This document shows, one piece after another, positions 42,066 through 50,281 of a stretch of DNA of 53,966 nt (its first letter is position 1; each line of letters begins with the position of its first letter). The stretch is from an uncultured Chromatiales bacterium (GTDB taxonomy: Bacteria > Pseudomonadota > Gammaproteobacteria > Steroidobacterales > BM003): the NCBI GenBank assembly GCA_937128475.1, contig CAKZML010000246.1, positions 1 to 53,966 on the forward strand, in the 5' to 3' direction. The notes beneath the pieces were generated by a model. The model saw nothing but the letters and a program-made list of their open reading frames with translations, had not been told where the DNA came from and made no database searches. A program made the translations under genes and the position numbers.

Positions 42066-42181
42066 GTGCCCCTGGCCAGCCAATCCGGGGCACGCCAGGC
42101 AGGCGAATTCCCGGGCATCAAGACCTCTCTTGATCTGCCCTGGAACCCTCTCGGAGCACCAGTCTGGGGCTCCCACTGGTG
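42066..42181. promoter_or_regulatory. hairpin-rich leader ahead of a small protein gene
   Basis: GTGCCCC (42066-42072)/GGGGCAC (42087-42093) and CACCAGT (42157-42163)/ACTGGTG (42175-42181) are perfect 7-bp inverted repeats. Overlapping alternatives include CCTGGC/GCCAGG (42071-42099) and GGAGC/GCTCC (42153-42173). They lie in the divergent gap between DUF819 and the 74-residue gene. An RNA or protein-binding role is inferred; GC-rich sequence can form such repeats by chance. Confidence 0.3.
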
Positions 42182-42222
42182 GTATGATTGGCATTGAGCG
42201 CCAGCTCATACAGGAGAAGGAT

Positions 42223-42447
42223 ATGGCGAAGAAGCGGGCCGTTGAGCATTACAGAAAACACGAAATCGTGGCGGAAGTGGAACCGGCAAAAGGCAAATGG
42301 TCGTACACGCTCTCAGTAGTCAGTCACGACGGTGATAATTCCACCGTCATTGCCAAGGAAACGCTGGACGGATTCGACTCTGACCTGGCAGGCCTGCACG
42401 CTGCCAAAGAGCGGGGACGGGAACTGGTCGATAGCAACCGCGAATAA
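42223..42447 (+). CDS. small conserved-looking hypothetical protein
   Basis: 74 residues: basic start MAKKRAVEHYRKHEIVAEVEPAKGKWSY followed by an SVVSHDGDNSTVIA and a helix FDSDLAGLHAAKERGRELVD. The shape (short beta-hairpin then helix) recalls small cytosolic accessory proteins, but I do not recognise the family. AGGAG (42212-42216) precedes ATG 42223 by 6 bases, which makes this start better than the in-frame ATG 42184. It ends before a terminator-like T8 hairpin (42478-42509) and is upstream of ppnN. No transmembrane segment is visible. Confidence 0.65.
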   Translation: MAKKRAVEHYRKHEIVAEVEPAKGKWSYTLSVVSHDGDNSTVIAKETLDGFDSDLAGLHAAKERGRELVDSNRE

Positions 42448-42477
42448 GCACGTAGTCATTGGCAAACCCAATCAGCG

Positions 42478-42509
42478 CCCGGAACTCGATACCGGGACGG
42501 ATTTTTTTT
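42478..42509 (+). terminator. Rho-independent-like terminator after the small gene
   Basis: CCCGG (42478-42482) and CCGGG (42492-42496) form a short stem with a 9-base loop, then ACGGA and eight Ts (42502-42509). It sits 30 bases past the stop of the 74-residue gene and 44 before ppnN. The T-run is strong but the stem short and five bases away, so termination may be partial. Confidence 0.45.
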
Positions 42510-42552
42510 AGAACAGGCCAGTGACACGATCCGGTCTAGCGAGAATAAGAGT

Positions 42553-43911
42553 ATGGACGCAACCGTCACCCCCGAAGGCAGTCTTGAAGTTTTATCCCAA
42601 CAGGAAGTTCAGCGACTGCGCGACCTGGGCGAAGGTGGCATGCACGACCTGTTTCGTCGCTGCTGCCTGGCCGCCCTGAACTCCGGCAGTGAAGTCGATG
42701 ACGCCAAGCAGGTATTCGACCAGTACAGGTCTTTTGACATCGAACTTATTCAGCAAGACCGCGGGATTCGCCTGAAGGTCACCAACGCCCCGGAAGCGGC
42801 GTTCGTGGACGGCAAGATGATCCGCGGCTTACGCGAACACCTGTTTTCCGTGTTGCGCGACGTGGTGTATATGCGGACCACCCTGGCAGGCTCAGGCGCC
42901 TTTGACCTGGCCAGTTCCGCCGGCATCACCAACAGCGTCTTTCACGCCCTGCGTCATGCACGAATCCTGCGTAGCAACGGAGACCCCAACATCGTGGTTT
43001 GCTGGGGTGGCCATGCCATCGGTCGCGAAGAGTACGACTACACCAAGCATGTGGGCTACGAACTGGGATTGCGCGGCATGAACATTTGCACCGGTTGCGG
43101 ACCCGGAGCGATGAAAGGCCCTATGAAAGGCGCCACCATCGCCCACGCAAAGCAGCGCATATCCAATGGTCGTTACCTGGGCGTGACCGAGCCCGGCATC
43201 ATTGCCGCGGAGCCACCCAACGCCATCGTGAATGAACTGGTGATCCTCCCGGACATCGAAAAACGCCTGGAGGCCTTCGTCAGGCTCGGCCACAGTTTCA
43301 TCGTTTTCCCTGGCGGCGTGGGTACCGCTGAGGAAATTCTCTATCTGCTTGGAATCCTGCTGCACCCGGATAACGCTGACCTGCCCTTCCCGCTGATTTT
43401 CAGCGGACCTGCAAGCGCAGCTGGTTATTTCCAGCAAATAGACCAGTTCCTGAAGAACATGCTTGGCGAGCAAATCAGCAAGCGCTACGAAATCGTGATT
43501 GACGATGCCGCCCGTACTGCCAGGCTGGCCAGCGAAGGCGCGCAGGCAGTAAAGAATTATCGTGAAAAACGCAGTGATGCATTCTTTTTCAACTGGATGC
43601 TGAACGTGGACCAGGACTTCCAGCAACCTTTCGAGGTCACTCACCAATCCATGCGCGAGCTCTCCCTGCACCAGGACCAGCCACCACATGTTCTGGCCTC
43701 CAACCTGCGCAAGGCGTTCTCAGGTATCGTGACCGGAAATGTTAAAGAACACGGAATTGGAATGGTTGAGGAGCACGGGCCATTTGAAATCGTCGGCACA
43801 CCGGAAGTGGCCGATATGCTTTCGGGACTGCTCAAGGCCTTCGTGGCGCAAAAACGCATGCGCCTGCCTACCACAGAATACAAACCCTGCTTCTCCGTGG
43901 TGAGCCGATAG
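42553..43911 (+). CDS. ppnN: pyrimidine/purine nucleotide 5'-monophosphate nucleosidase
   Basis: 452 residues, near the 454 of E. coli PpnN (YgdH). A central Rossmann-type LOG/lysine-decarboxylase-like domain (about 150-340) contains CWGGHAIGREEYDYT, GCGPGAMKGPMKGA and FPGGVGTAEEILYLLGIL, the PGGxGTxxE motif that binds and cleaves the nucleotide. N- and C-terminal regions are those of PpnN. It splits NMPs into base plus ribose-5-phosphate; in E. coli its activity responds to (p)ppGpp. It is independent of the small gene upstream because of the T8 hairpin, and is followed by a GCS2-type ligase gene. Confidence 0.93.
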   Translation: MDATVTPEGSLEVLSQQEVQRLRDLGEGGMHDLFRRCCLAALNSGSEVDDAKQVFDQYRSFDIELIQQDRGIRLKVTNAPEAAFVDGKMIRGLREHLFSVLRDVVYMRTTLAGSGAFDLASSAGITNSVFHALRHARILRSNGDPNIVVCWGGHAIGREEYDYTKHVGYELGLRGMNICTGCGPGAMKGPMKGATIAHAKQRISNGRYLGVTEPGIIAAEPPNAIVNELVILPDIEKRLEAFVRLGHSFIVFPGGVGTAEEILYLLGILLHPDNADLPFPLIFSGPASAAGYFQQIDQFLKNMLGEQISKRYEIVIDDAARTARLASEGAQAVKNYREKRSDAFFFNWMLNVDQDFQQPFEVTHQSMRELSLHQDQPPHVLASNLRKAFSGIVTGNVKEHGIGMVEEHGPFEIVGTPEVADMLSGLLKAFVAQKRMRLPTTEYKPCFSVVSR

Positions 43912-44010
43912 CTCAGGATCCCACGACGGGTAGATGAACAATACCAGGTGCAGCCGCGGCGAAAGGGATCGCCAATGGTTGTCCGGAGCATTTCAACGGA
44001 GACAATGCTC

Positions 44011-45501
44011 ATGGGACAGAAGATCGACCGGGAAAACCTGACTGACGAGGACTACCGCCTTTTTTCAGAAAGGCTGCAGCACTGTCTGCAAGCCATGGAA
44101 ACCTTGCTGCAGAAAAAGGATTTCGGGCAAGGCGAATGTTCCCTGGGCGCCGAACTGGAAGTCACCATCATTGATGCCAATGGCCGACCTCTACCGGTGA
44201 GCCACGAGGCCCTTGGCCCGGAACTGGACCATAGAATTCAGCCAGAAGTCACCCGGTTCAGCCTGGAGTTCAACCTGGACCCGGTGGCAGCCAGGGGCGC
44301 CCCGTTTGCCAATATCCAGCAACAATTGACCAGTGGCATCTCACTTATGGACCAGGCGACGGCGCCTCACGGCGGTTCAGTTGCCGCGATAGGCATTCTT
44401 CCCACCCTGCGTCGCGAGGACCTGGGTGACGAGGCCATCACCAACCTGCCCCGCTATAACCTGCTGGCCAAAACCCTGCGCAGAAAGCGACAGGCGTCAT
44501 TCCAGATAAATATCAACGGCGAGGAACAGCTGCTCGCGACCTCAAACACCGTGGTGCTCGAAGGCAGCAACACCTCGCTGCAACTGCACCTGCGCGTGGC
44601 ACCGGATAAATTCGCTGCCACGTTTAACGCCGCCCAGATGGTTACGCCCCTGGCCCTGGCGATCTCCGGGAACTCTCCGTACTTCCTCGGTTGCCGTCTC
44701 TGGGATGAAACCCGAATCGCATTATTCAAGCAGTCGGTAGACAGCCGAAGTACCGCCCCGGTTGCCTGGCGTCGCGCAGCGAGAGTGCCATTCGGTTACG
44801 GCTGGATGCGCAATAGCCCGCTGGAACAATTTGCCGAGTCGGTGATGCTATTCGAGCCCATACTGCCAATCTGCTCTGGCGTGGACCCACGAGATGAGGT
44901 CGCTGCCGGGCGAGTGCCGGCACTGTCCGAACTTGCCATGCACCAAAGCACCATCTGGCAATGGAACCGGGCCATCTTCGATCCGGCCCTGGGGGGGCAC
45001 TTTCGACTGGAACTGCGCGCCCTGCCCTCGGGACCGACGCCGCTGGATATGACCGCCAACTCCGCTTTCCTGCTCGGCGCCACCATTGGCTGGGCCAACC
45101 GGATGCAATCCATACTGCCAGGCATGCCGTTCCAGTACGCCGAATACAATTTCTACCGCGCCGCCCAGGCAGGACTGGACGCCCAGCTGCTGTGGCCAAC
45201 CCGGAAACCGGTCTCCCCCAGGGAGCGTCCGGTAACAGAATTGATCCTGGAAAACCTGCCCATCGCCCAGGAAGGGCTGGACATGATAGGGGTGGATTCA
45301 TCGGAAAGCCGGCGAATGCTGGATATCATCCGGCAACGTTGCGAGCGCGGCATCAACGGGGCCCGCTGGCAGAGCGCCAGGGTGCGTCAACTGGAAACCG
45401 ACGCCTCCCGGGACGAGGCGCTACTGGGCATGCTGCGGGAATACCAGCAACTGACACAGGAAGGAAAACCCCTGCACTTGTGGCCAGTAGACCAGGCTTG
45501 A
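44011..45501 (+). CDS. GCS2-type glutamate-cysteine ligase-like (carboxylate-amine ligase)
   Basis: About 496 residues of the GCS2/YbdK fold. GAELEVTIID (about 43-52) holds the metal-binding Glu pair and EVTRFSLEFNLDP the second acidic motif. LQLHLRV and ISGNSPYFLGCRLWDETRI are typical of the family, as is FGYGWMRNS. Family members ligate glutamate to cysteine or another amine, with ATP; a role in thiol (glutathione) synthesis is possible but unproven, as YbdK itself has weak activity. ATG 44011 (MGQKID) is chosen: it has GGAG at 9 bases and matches the usual start. The frame is open upstream to 43948, with ATG 43975 and 44005 as alternatives. A terminator follows. Confidence 0.83.
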   Translation: MGQKIDRENLTDEDYRLFSERLQHCLQAMETLLQKKDFGQGECSLGAELEVTIIDANGRPLPVSHEALGPELDHRIQPEVTRFSLEFNLDPVAARGAPFANIQQQLTSGISLMDQATAPHGGSVAAIGILPTLRREDLGDEAITNLPRYNLLAKTLRRKRQASFQININGEEQLLATSNTVVLEGSNTSLQLHLRVAPDKFAATFNAAQMVTPLALAISGNSPYFLGCRLWDETRIALFKQSVDSRSTAPVAWRRAARVPFGYGWMRNSPLEQFAESVMLFEPILPICSGVDPRDEVAAGRVPALSELAMHQSTIWQWNRAIFDPALGGHFRLELRALPSGPTPLDMTANSAFLLGATIGWANRMQSILPGMPFQYAEYNFYRAAQAGLDAQLLWPTRKPVSPRERPVTELILENLPIAQEGLDMIGVDSSESRRMLDIIRQRCERGINGARWQSARVRQLETDASRDEALLGMLREYQQLTQEGKPLHLWPVDQA

Positions 45502-45511
45502 GCTGACAAAA

Positions 45512-45536
45512 AAAAGCCCGGGAATCCCGGGCTTTT
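45512..45536. terminator. bidirectional Rho-independent terminator
   Basis: AAAAGCCCGGG (45512-45522) and CCCGGGCTTTT (45526-45536) are perfect arms around AAT, giving a GC-rich stem of 7 bp with A/T ends on both strands. It lies between the convergent stops of the GCS2-type ligase and ilvE, the ideal place for a bidirectional terminator. The upstream A-run extends to 45508. Confidence 0.93.
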
Positions 45537-45541
45537 CATAC

Positions 45542-46552
45542 TCAGATCCTGGTTAACCATCCGTGGCGATCTTCCGCCAACCCGCCCTGCACGTCCGTCA
45601 GGGCCTTGCGCAATTTCATCGCGTTGGGACCAACCTCGCCATTACCCATCTTGTAGGTCTTGCCTCGGCAAACCAGCTCACCTACCGGCGACAGCACAGC
45701 CGCGGTGCCAGACAAGGCAGCCTCGCTGGAGGCGGAGCGCTCAAGCAACTCATCAACGGTAAAGGCGCGCTCTTCGACCTGGTAACCCATGTCCCGGGCC
45801 AGGGTCAGCAGACTGTCACGGGTCACCCCATGCAGGAAGGACGGATCAAGGGCCTTGGTCAGGATTCGTTTGTCATCGATCAACAGGAAATTGGCCGCGC
45901 CGGTTTCCTGCACATCCCCATCCGGGCAGAACAACACCTGGTCCACGCCATGTTCCTTACGCGCCTCCATGGTGATCCGCAGGGCTGCAGCATAATTACC
46001 ACCGGTCTTCACACGACCCATCTGGGTGGTGGTGCGCATGGTCTTGTCGGCAACCAGCAATCGCAGCGGACGCAGGCCGCCGGCAAAGTAATCCCCTACC
46101 GGCGACACCAGCACAAACAGGCAGGCGTCGGCGCTGGGCAGTGCCGCCGCACCGATGTCCGGCGAGGTGCCCATCAGGCAGGGACGGATATACAGCGATT
46201 CGGGCAGGTTCGGAATTTCATCACGCACCGCTTCCACTACTTTGAAAATAGCTTTGCGAACCAACTCTACCCCGGGAAAGGGCAGGCACATCGCTTCAGC
46301 ACTCTGGCGCATACGTTCAAGGTGACGCTCCAGGCGGAACACACGCACCTCGCCATCCGCCCAGCGGTAGGCCTTCAAACCTTCAAAAATTGTGCTGGAA
46401 TAATGCAGTACATGAGCCGCGGGATGCAGCGACAAGGGTTGGACCGGCTGTAAATCAATCTCGCTCCATTGACCTTTGCTGCAATTGGCAATCGCCATCT
46501 GCTTGCAAAACACCGTGCCGAACTTTGCCGCAGGTTTTTTATCCGCCGTCAT
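45542..46552 (-). CDS. ilvE: branched-chain amino acid aminotransferase
   Basis: 336 residues of fold-type IV PLP enzymes, in the class-II (eukaryotic/actinobacterial-type, about 340 residue) form. Signature segments are HYSSTIFEGLKAYR, VFRLERHLERM, then MGRVKTGGNYAAAL with the PLP lysine, and FCPDGDVQETGAANF. It makes or degrades leucine, isoleucine and valine with 2-oxoglutarate/glutamate in the cytosol. The ATG is at the family's usual N-terminus. A strong bidirectional terminator ends it. Upstream is a 395-base gap containing hairpins (46652-46674). No ilv biosynthetic genes lie next to it. Confidence 0.93.
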   Translation of the reverse strand: MTADKKPAAKFGTVFCKQMAIANCSKGQWSEIDLQPVQPLSLHPAAHVLHYSSTIFEGLKAYRWADGEVRVFRLERHLERMRQSAEAMCLPFPGVELVRKAIFKVVEAVRDEIPNLPESLYIRPCLMGTSPDIGAAALPSADACLFVLVSPVGDYFAGGLRPLRLLVADKTMRTTTQMGRVKTGGNYAAALRITMEARKEHGVDQVLFCPDGDVQETGAANFLLIDDKRILTKALDPSFLHGVTRDSLLTLARDMGYQVEERAFTVDELLERSASSEAALSGTAAVLSPVGELVCRGKTYKMGNGEVGPNAMKLRKALTDVQGGLAEDRHGWLTRI

Positions 46553-46947
46553 GCTGACTCCAACTCATAAGGTCGATGGTTTTTCGGCGGACCAGCCCCC
46601 GAACAATCCCGAACTATGAACCAAAAACCGTCACTTTTGAAGAGCATAGCCGGCTCAGGCCAGGTCCCTGAACCTGCCCCCGGCCCGCAATCCCATGTAG
46701 CTAATAGGCTTTTCGTCCGGGAGGCCAAAACACAGTAAATTTCACGACCCCGAACCCGCCCGTTGAGGCTGGGCAATTGGGATTGGAATGCGAAAAAGCA
46801 GCATCGTGCACCACCGCCCAAATCCATATCGAAGCACCCTGGGAAGTGCCCAGGCCGTGGCCTTAATACTCGAGAATGATTTGTTCAGTGGCTGCTGCAT
46901 CCAGGCAGCTAGCGGTCTGCGGCTGCAACCACGCCCCGACCTGGGGG
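46553..46947. other. gene-free gap upstream of ilvE
   Basis: No convincing gene. GGCTCAGG (46652-46659) with CCTGAACC (46667-46674) forms an 8-bp stem with one G-U pair in the ilvE leader. CCTGGG (46838-46843)/CCCAGG (46849-46854) is a perfect 6-bp hairpin, and GCTGC (46894-46898)/GCAGC (46905-46909) a 5-bp one near the end of the FG-GAP gene. I see no Leu/Ile/Val-rich leader peptide, so no classic attenuator. No tRNA fold was recognised. Confidence 0.4.
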
Positions 46948-48420
46948 CTAGAGGGCCAGCATCACCCTGATCTTGCCCTCAAGATCTTCACCGTCCGACC
47001 CCCGGTACTGAATCACCAGGTCATTCAGGCCATTGCCATCCACGTCCAGTGGCTGAATTCTGTCACCGTTTCGTGGCAGCAAGGTGGTCACCCGATGACT
47101 GGCGCCACCAAACAAGTCCTCACTACCGTCACCCAGGGTGATTTTCAATTCCTCGCGGCTTTGCTGAACCAGCAAGTCTTTTATCCCGTCCCCGTCAAAA
47201 TCCGCCGCCAGGATTGCCGGCACATCGGTCTGACCTTTTTTCAGGTCTATACGCAATTTTGACGAGGCGCTGAAATTGGGTTTACCCGTATAGAAACCCT
47301 GGTCGTCAGAACGATAAAACCCCAGGTCCATGGTCATGGTTCCGGAAAACAGGGCTTTAATGACCCTGCCCAGGCCCAGGCGAACCGAGGGGACCACCAG
47401 GTCCTTGCGACCGTCACCGTCCAGGTCTTCTACCAGCAAATCAAACTGCATACCCTCGGATACCAGTGTGCTGTCGGGTTCCCGGGAGTAACTCACCCAG
47501 CCCTTGTTATTGCGCCCGAGATGAATCGCAAAATCACTGCTCTTGTCGAACACGCCGCGACTGTGGGTTGCCGTGGTCAGCAGGTCCGCCACGCCATCAC
47601 CGTTGAGATCAGCAATTCGGTCTATCCGCCGTATGCTCAGATTACTCTGGTCGATATCGCCACGGTCGTTATCCCATTCACGCAACTGAGCCCGGGACGG
47701 TAAGTCCAGTTCCAGCGGAAGCACCACGGCCTCGGCGTCAAATCCACCCGCAGCATTACCTGGAAAAACCCGCAGGCTGCGATCCTCCACCATCAGCACA
47801 TCATCATGCCCATCGAAGTTGGCATCGGCTACCAGGGTTCTTGGTGATCGGTAACGTACCGAGTTCTCGCTCAGATTCATTTCTGGCTCCGCAGACAACG
47901 CCAGGGGCGAAGAGAAATCACCGTTGGCGGCCTGGATGGAAACCTGTAAACCGCTGAAGTCTGCGACGAGAATATCGTCCAGCTCATCACCGTTTAGATC
48001 CTGCATGAAATCGCTACTCACGATTGAGGAACTTCGGGGCAGGCGAAACAGGCTGGATACCATCTGGGCCCTGCGCAGGGTTCCCGATGAGAAATCCAGG
48101 CAGACCACACCCTTTGGATCCAGGAAGCACAGGGCTTCACCGCCGGGCACCCGGGCAACATCCATAAACAGCAGTTCTGAACCCAACTCCAGGGAAAGCT
48201 GGAGACTGGCCTCGGCCCCGTGCTGGAGACCGTAAATTCTCAGTTGTTGTTCGCCCTGCGCATCGGTTCCGACCACCAGCAAATGAGGCTTGCCATCCAG
48301 CGTTGCAACCCGGGCGGGTTCACCCAGGCGCAAACCGGTATCGATCAGTACTTGTTCAAAATTCAGCGCCTGGGCCGGGGCTGCGAACAGTACCAGCAGG
48401 GCGAGTAAAATCCCTCTCAT
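46948..48420 (-). CDS. secreted FG-GAP/VCBS repeat protein
   Basis: About 490 residues. A Sec signal peptide (MRGILLALLVLFAAPAQA, cleavage after AQA) is followed by repeated calcium-binding FG-GAP-type blades: DLNGDELDDILVADF, DANFDGHDDVLMVE, DLNGDGVADLLTT, DLDGDGRKDLVVPS, DFDGDGIKDLLVQ and DVDGNGLNDLVIQ. Six or seven such blades suggest an integrin-like beta-propeller in the periplasm or outside the cell. Its role is unknown; adhesion or protein binding is an inference. The ATG at 48420 has AGGAGG 8 bases ahead. It lies 20 bases after the SH3 gene, so they may share a transcript. Confidence 0.85.
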   Translation of the reverse strand: MRGILLALLVLFAAPAQALNFEQVLIDTGLRLGEPARVATLDGKPHLLVVGTDAQGEQQLRIYGLQHGAEASLQLSLELGSELLFMDVARVPGGEALCFLDPKGVVCLDFSSGTLRRAQMVSSLFRLPRSSSIVSSDFMQDLNGDELDDILVADFSGLQVSIQAANGDFSSPLALSAEPEMNLSENSVRYRSPRTLVADANFDGHDDVLMVEDRSLRVFPGNAAGGFDAEAVVLPLELDLPSRAQLREWDNDRGDIDQSNLSIRRIDRIADLNGDGVADLLTTATHSRGVFDKSSDFAIHLGRNNKGWVSYSREPDSTLVSEGMQFDLLVEDLDGDGRKDLVVPSVRLGLGRVIKALFSGTMTMDLGFYRSDDQGFYTGKPNFSASSKLRIDLKKGQTDVPAILAADFDGDGIKDLLVQQSREELKITLGDGSEDLFGGASHRVTTLLPRNGDRIQPLDVDGNGLNDLVIQYRGSDGEDLEGKIRVMLAL

Positions 48421-48440
48421 AATCAAGGCCTCCTGCCTTG

Positions 48441-49043
48441 TTAGTAGATACGGAAGCCTCCATGGCGCTTCCGACTGCGGCTGTCAAACCACAGCATTCC
48501 CAGGGCGATCCCGGCCAACAGGGAAAATCCAATCCCCAGCGCCGCCCACCGCCAGGGCATTTTCCATTCGCCGATTCCCAACTGCTGTCGGTAGTCGACG
48601 TTCTCCTGTTCCAGTTGCTCAAGCCGTGCGGCTCGGGCACTGGCCTCGACCTGGCTTTGTTCAAGCTTCTGCCCGGTGGCTTGCAACTGCTCCTGGACAC
48701 TGGCCAATTCGAGCTTGTCCGGTCCCACGCTGTCCTGGAGGGCTGTAAATTCTGCCTGCAACTCCAACAACTGGGCACGGGCAGGCTTTTCGGTAATCAG
48801 GTAGGCGGTCTTGGCCCAGCCTTCCTTGCCATCAGCCGTCTTCACCAGGGAATAAAACCCCGCCCTGTCCACCAACTCCAGGCGATCTCCGCTACCCAGG
48901 TTGGCCACTACGGCCGAGGTATCTGTGGGCTCCGCCTGGAGGCGTAATCTAAGCTCATCCGTGACAAACACCGTTTCTGCCCTGAGCCCCGGCGTTACCA
49001 CCAGCAACATGGCCAGACCTGTTAAAAAACCTCTTACTGTCAC
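48441..49043 (-). CDS. SH3/coiled-coil inner-membrane protein (TIGR04211/YgiM-like)
   Basis: 200 residues: signal peptide (MTVRGFLTGLAMLLVVTPGLRAE), a bacterial SH3 domain (about 24-90, with ELRLRLQAEPTDTSAV and GWAKTAYLI), a coiled-coil (about 95-160, with ARAARLEQLEQENVDYRQQ) and a C-terminal transmembrane helix (about 164-185) ending in a basic tail. This matches TIGR04211/YgiM, membrane-anchored SH3 proteins of unknown function, sometimes tied to peptidoglycan processes. It is the middle of a three-gene minus-strand stretch: hydrolase lipoprotein, SH3 protein, FG-GAP protein. ATG/GTG start reading is from the signal peptide position. Confidence 0.88.
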   Translation of the reverse strand: MTVRGFLTGLAMLLVVTPGLRAETVFVTDELRLRLQAEPTDTSAVVANLGSGDRLELVDRAGFYSLVKTADGKEGWAKTAYLITEKPARAQLLELQAEFTALQDSVGPDKLELASVQEQLQATGQKLEQSQVEASARAARLEQLEQENVDYRQQLGIGEWKMPWRWAALGIGFSLLAGIALGMLWFDSRSRKRHGGFRIY

Positions 49044-49106
49044 CAGACTGCTCTCCCGAATTAACCTTCATTAGCGATCATCGCCGCTAGAAATACAACA
49101 ACATCG

Positions 49107-50207
49107 TTACCTGGACGGGATAATCCCGCTTGCCGGGACCTGTTCGGCAAGATCCTGGTATATGAACCGTAACGCGGCTTTCAACATAGTGTCCCTGGGA
49201 AACCGGTTATTGGTCACAATCGTATTCGCCAGGACCGGGTGCGTCTCACGCATCGGGATGGCCGCCGCCCAGTGATTGGTATTCATGGTAGCCAGGATAG
49301 TCGAACCGGGAATCACCTGGTCATAGAACAGCAACTGGCCATCGTTTCTCGGGTCAATCTGGGCCAGAGCCCGATATCCACGCATTGAATTCAAACCCAC
49401 ATCATCCTGGTTAACAAATGCCGTAAGCGAGTAATAAGGAACATCATCCGGCAGCGGATTATTGGCCAGCCAGGTCATGCGATAACGCCGCGTCAGATGA
49501 TCCATCGCCAATCCGTCTCCAGCATCGCAGGTCAGCAGGTCCACATTGGCCAACCACTCGCGATAGTCCTCGTAGGCATCGTCCGCCCTGGGTGAACCGT
49601 TTATCGCACCGGTTACGCTCAACACCGCACTGACCCGCTGGGCCAACTCGGGGAAGGACACCAGGAACTGCAAAATATCCACCACCCCCTTGGAATGCCC
49701 TACCAATACAAGTCGCTGCCCGGGAGCCAGTTCCAGCGCAGCAATGTAATTAGCGATCAATCTCGCATTGGCGTCGGCCCCGGAGCGGCCGCTGATTGGC
49801 AGGTATTCTTTTTCTACCCCTATGGATGCCAGCGCCTCATCACTGGTCTCGAAAGGCGTTGCGATTGATTCCACGCAGTCGCTGAACAGACCGGGCACAA
49901 CCACGACCTTAAACGCCAGGTCAGCGACCATCTCAGGTGCAAGCCCCGTACCGGCCGGCTCATCCACCAGTTTGTGCAAAAAATCCTCACAATTATCTTC
50001 CGAGAACTCCGGATCAGTCTCCAGGTCCGCGCAAAACAACTCCCTGTAACTGCCTCGGCCATCGATAACCGAGGGCGTCCCGGGCACGGTGAGCACCTGC
50101 ATGGGAACGTCCAGCTCATACGGCAGCAGGCTTGAAGGTTGCCCGGCGCATCCAGCAAGGACCATCAGTAATATAGCGACAACAATCTTTCCCACTCGGT
50201 ATCCCAC
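49107..50207 (-). CDS. alpha/beta-hydrolase-like lipoprotein
   Basis: 366 residues. The N-terminus ends in an LAGC lipobox (Cys20), so it is lipid-anchored. The hydrolase core has strand VVVVPGLFSDC, nucleophile elbow GHSKG (Ser172), and later GSTILATMNTNHWAAAI with a candidate catalytic histidine near 320. The cysteine pair near residues 59-73 (FCADLE, NCEDF) may form a disulfide in the periplasm. A lipase/esterase-like activity is plausible, but nothing indicates the substrate. It is 63 bases upstream of the SH3 gene on the same strand. No convincing close family is recalled. Confidence 0.72.
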   Translation of the reverse strand: MGYRVGKIVVAILLMVLAGCAGQPSSLLPYELDVPMQVLTVPGTPSVIDGRGSYRELFCADLETDPEFSEDNCEDFLHKLVDEPAGTGLAPEMVADLAFKVVVVPGLFSDCVESIATPFETSDEALASIGVEKEYLPISGRSGADANARLIANYIAALELAPGQRLVLVGHSKGVVDILQFLVSFPELAQRVSAVLSVTGAINGSPRADDAYEDYREWLANVDLLTCDAGDGLAMDHLTRRYRMTWLANNPLPDDVPYYSLTAFVNQDDVGLNSMRGYRALAQIDPRNDGQLLFYDQVIPGSTILATMNTNHWAAAIPMRETHPVLANTIVTNNRFPRDTMLKAALRFIYQDLAEQVPASGIIPSR

Positions 50208-50281
50208 GCTTGAATAAATAGCTTCCCCAGTGCAAATTCTAACTGTAGCGTCAGATATTAGCTAAACAGCGGCCTTGCATA

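Noticed and set aside
42892-43689. Minus-strand frame of 265 residues under ppnN
   Set aside because: Antisense to PpnN, whose nucleotide-binding motifs are clear.
46549-46827. 92-residue minus-strand frame ending across the ilvE start
   Set aside because: Its stop overlaps the ilvE ATG, but the product is low-complexity Gly/Arg-rich with no hit-like feature or Shine-Dalgarno; treated as the ilvE leader.
46838-46909. Possible tRNA or structured RNA in the ilvE gap
   Set aside because: The hairpins do not give a cloverleaf, and no TTCGA-type T-loop was found.
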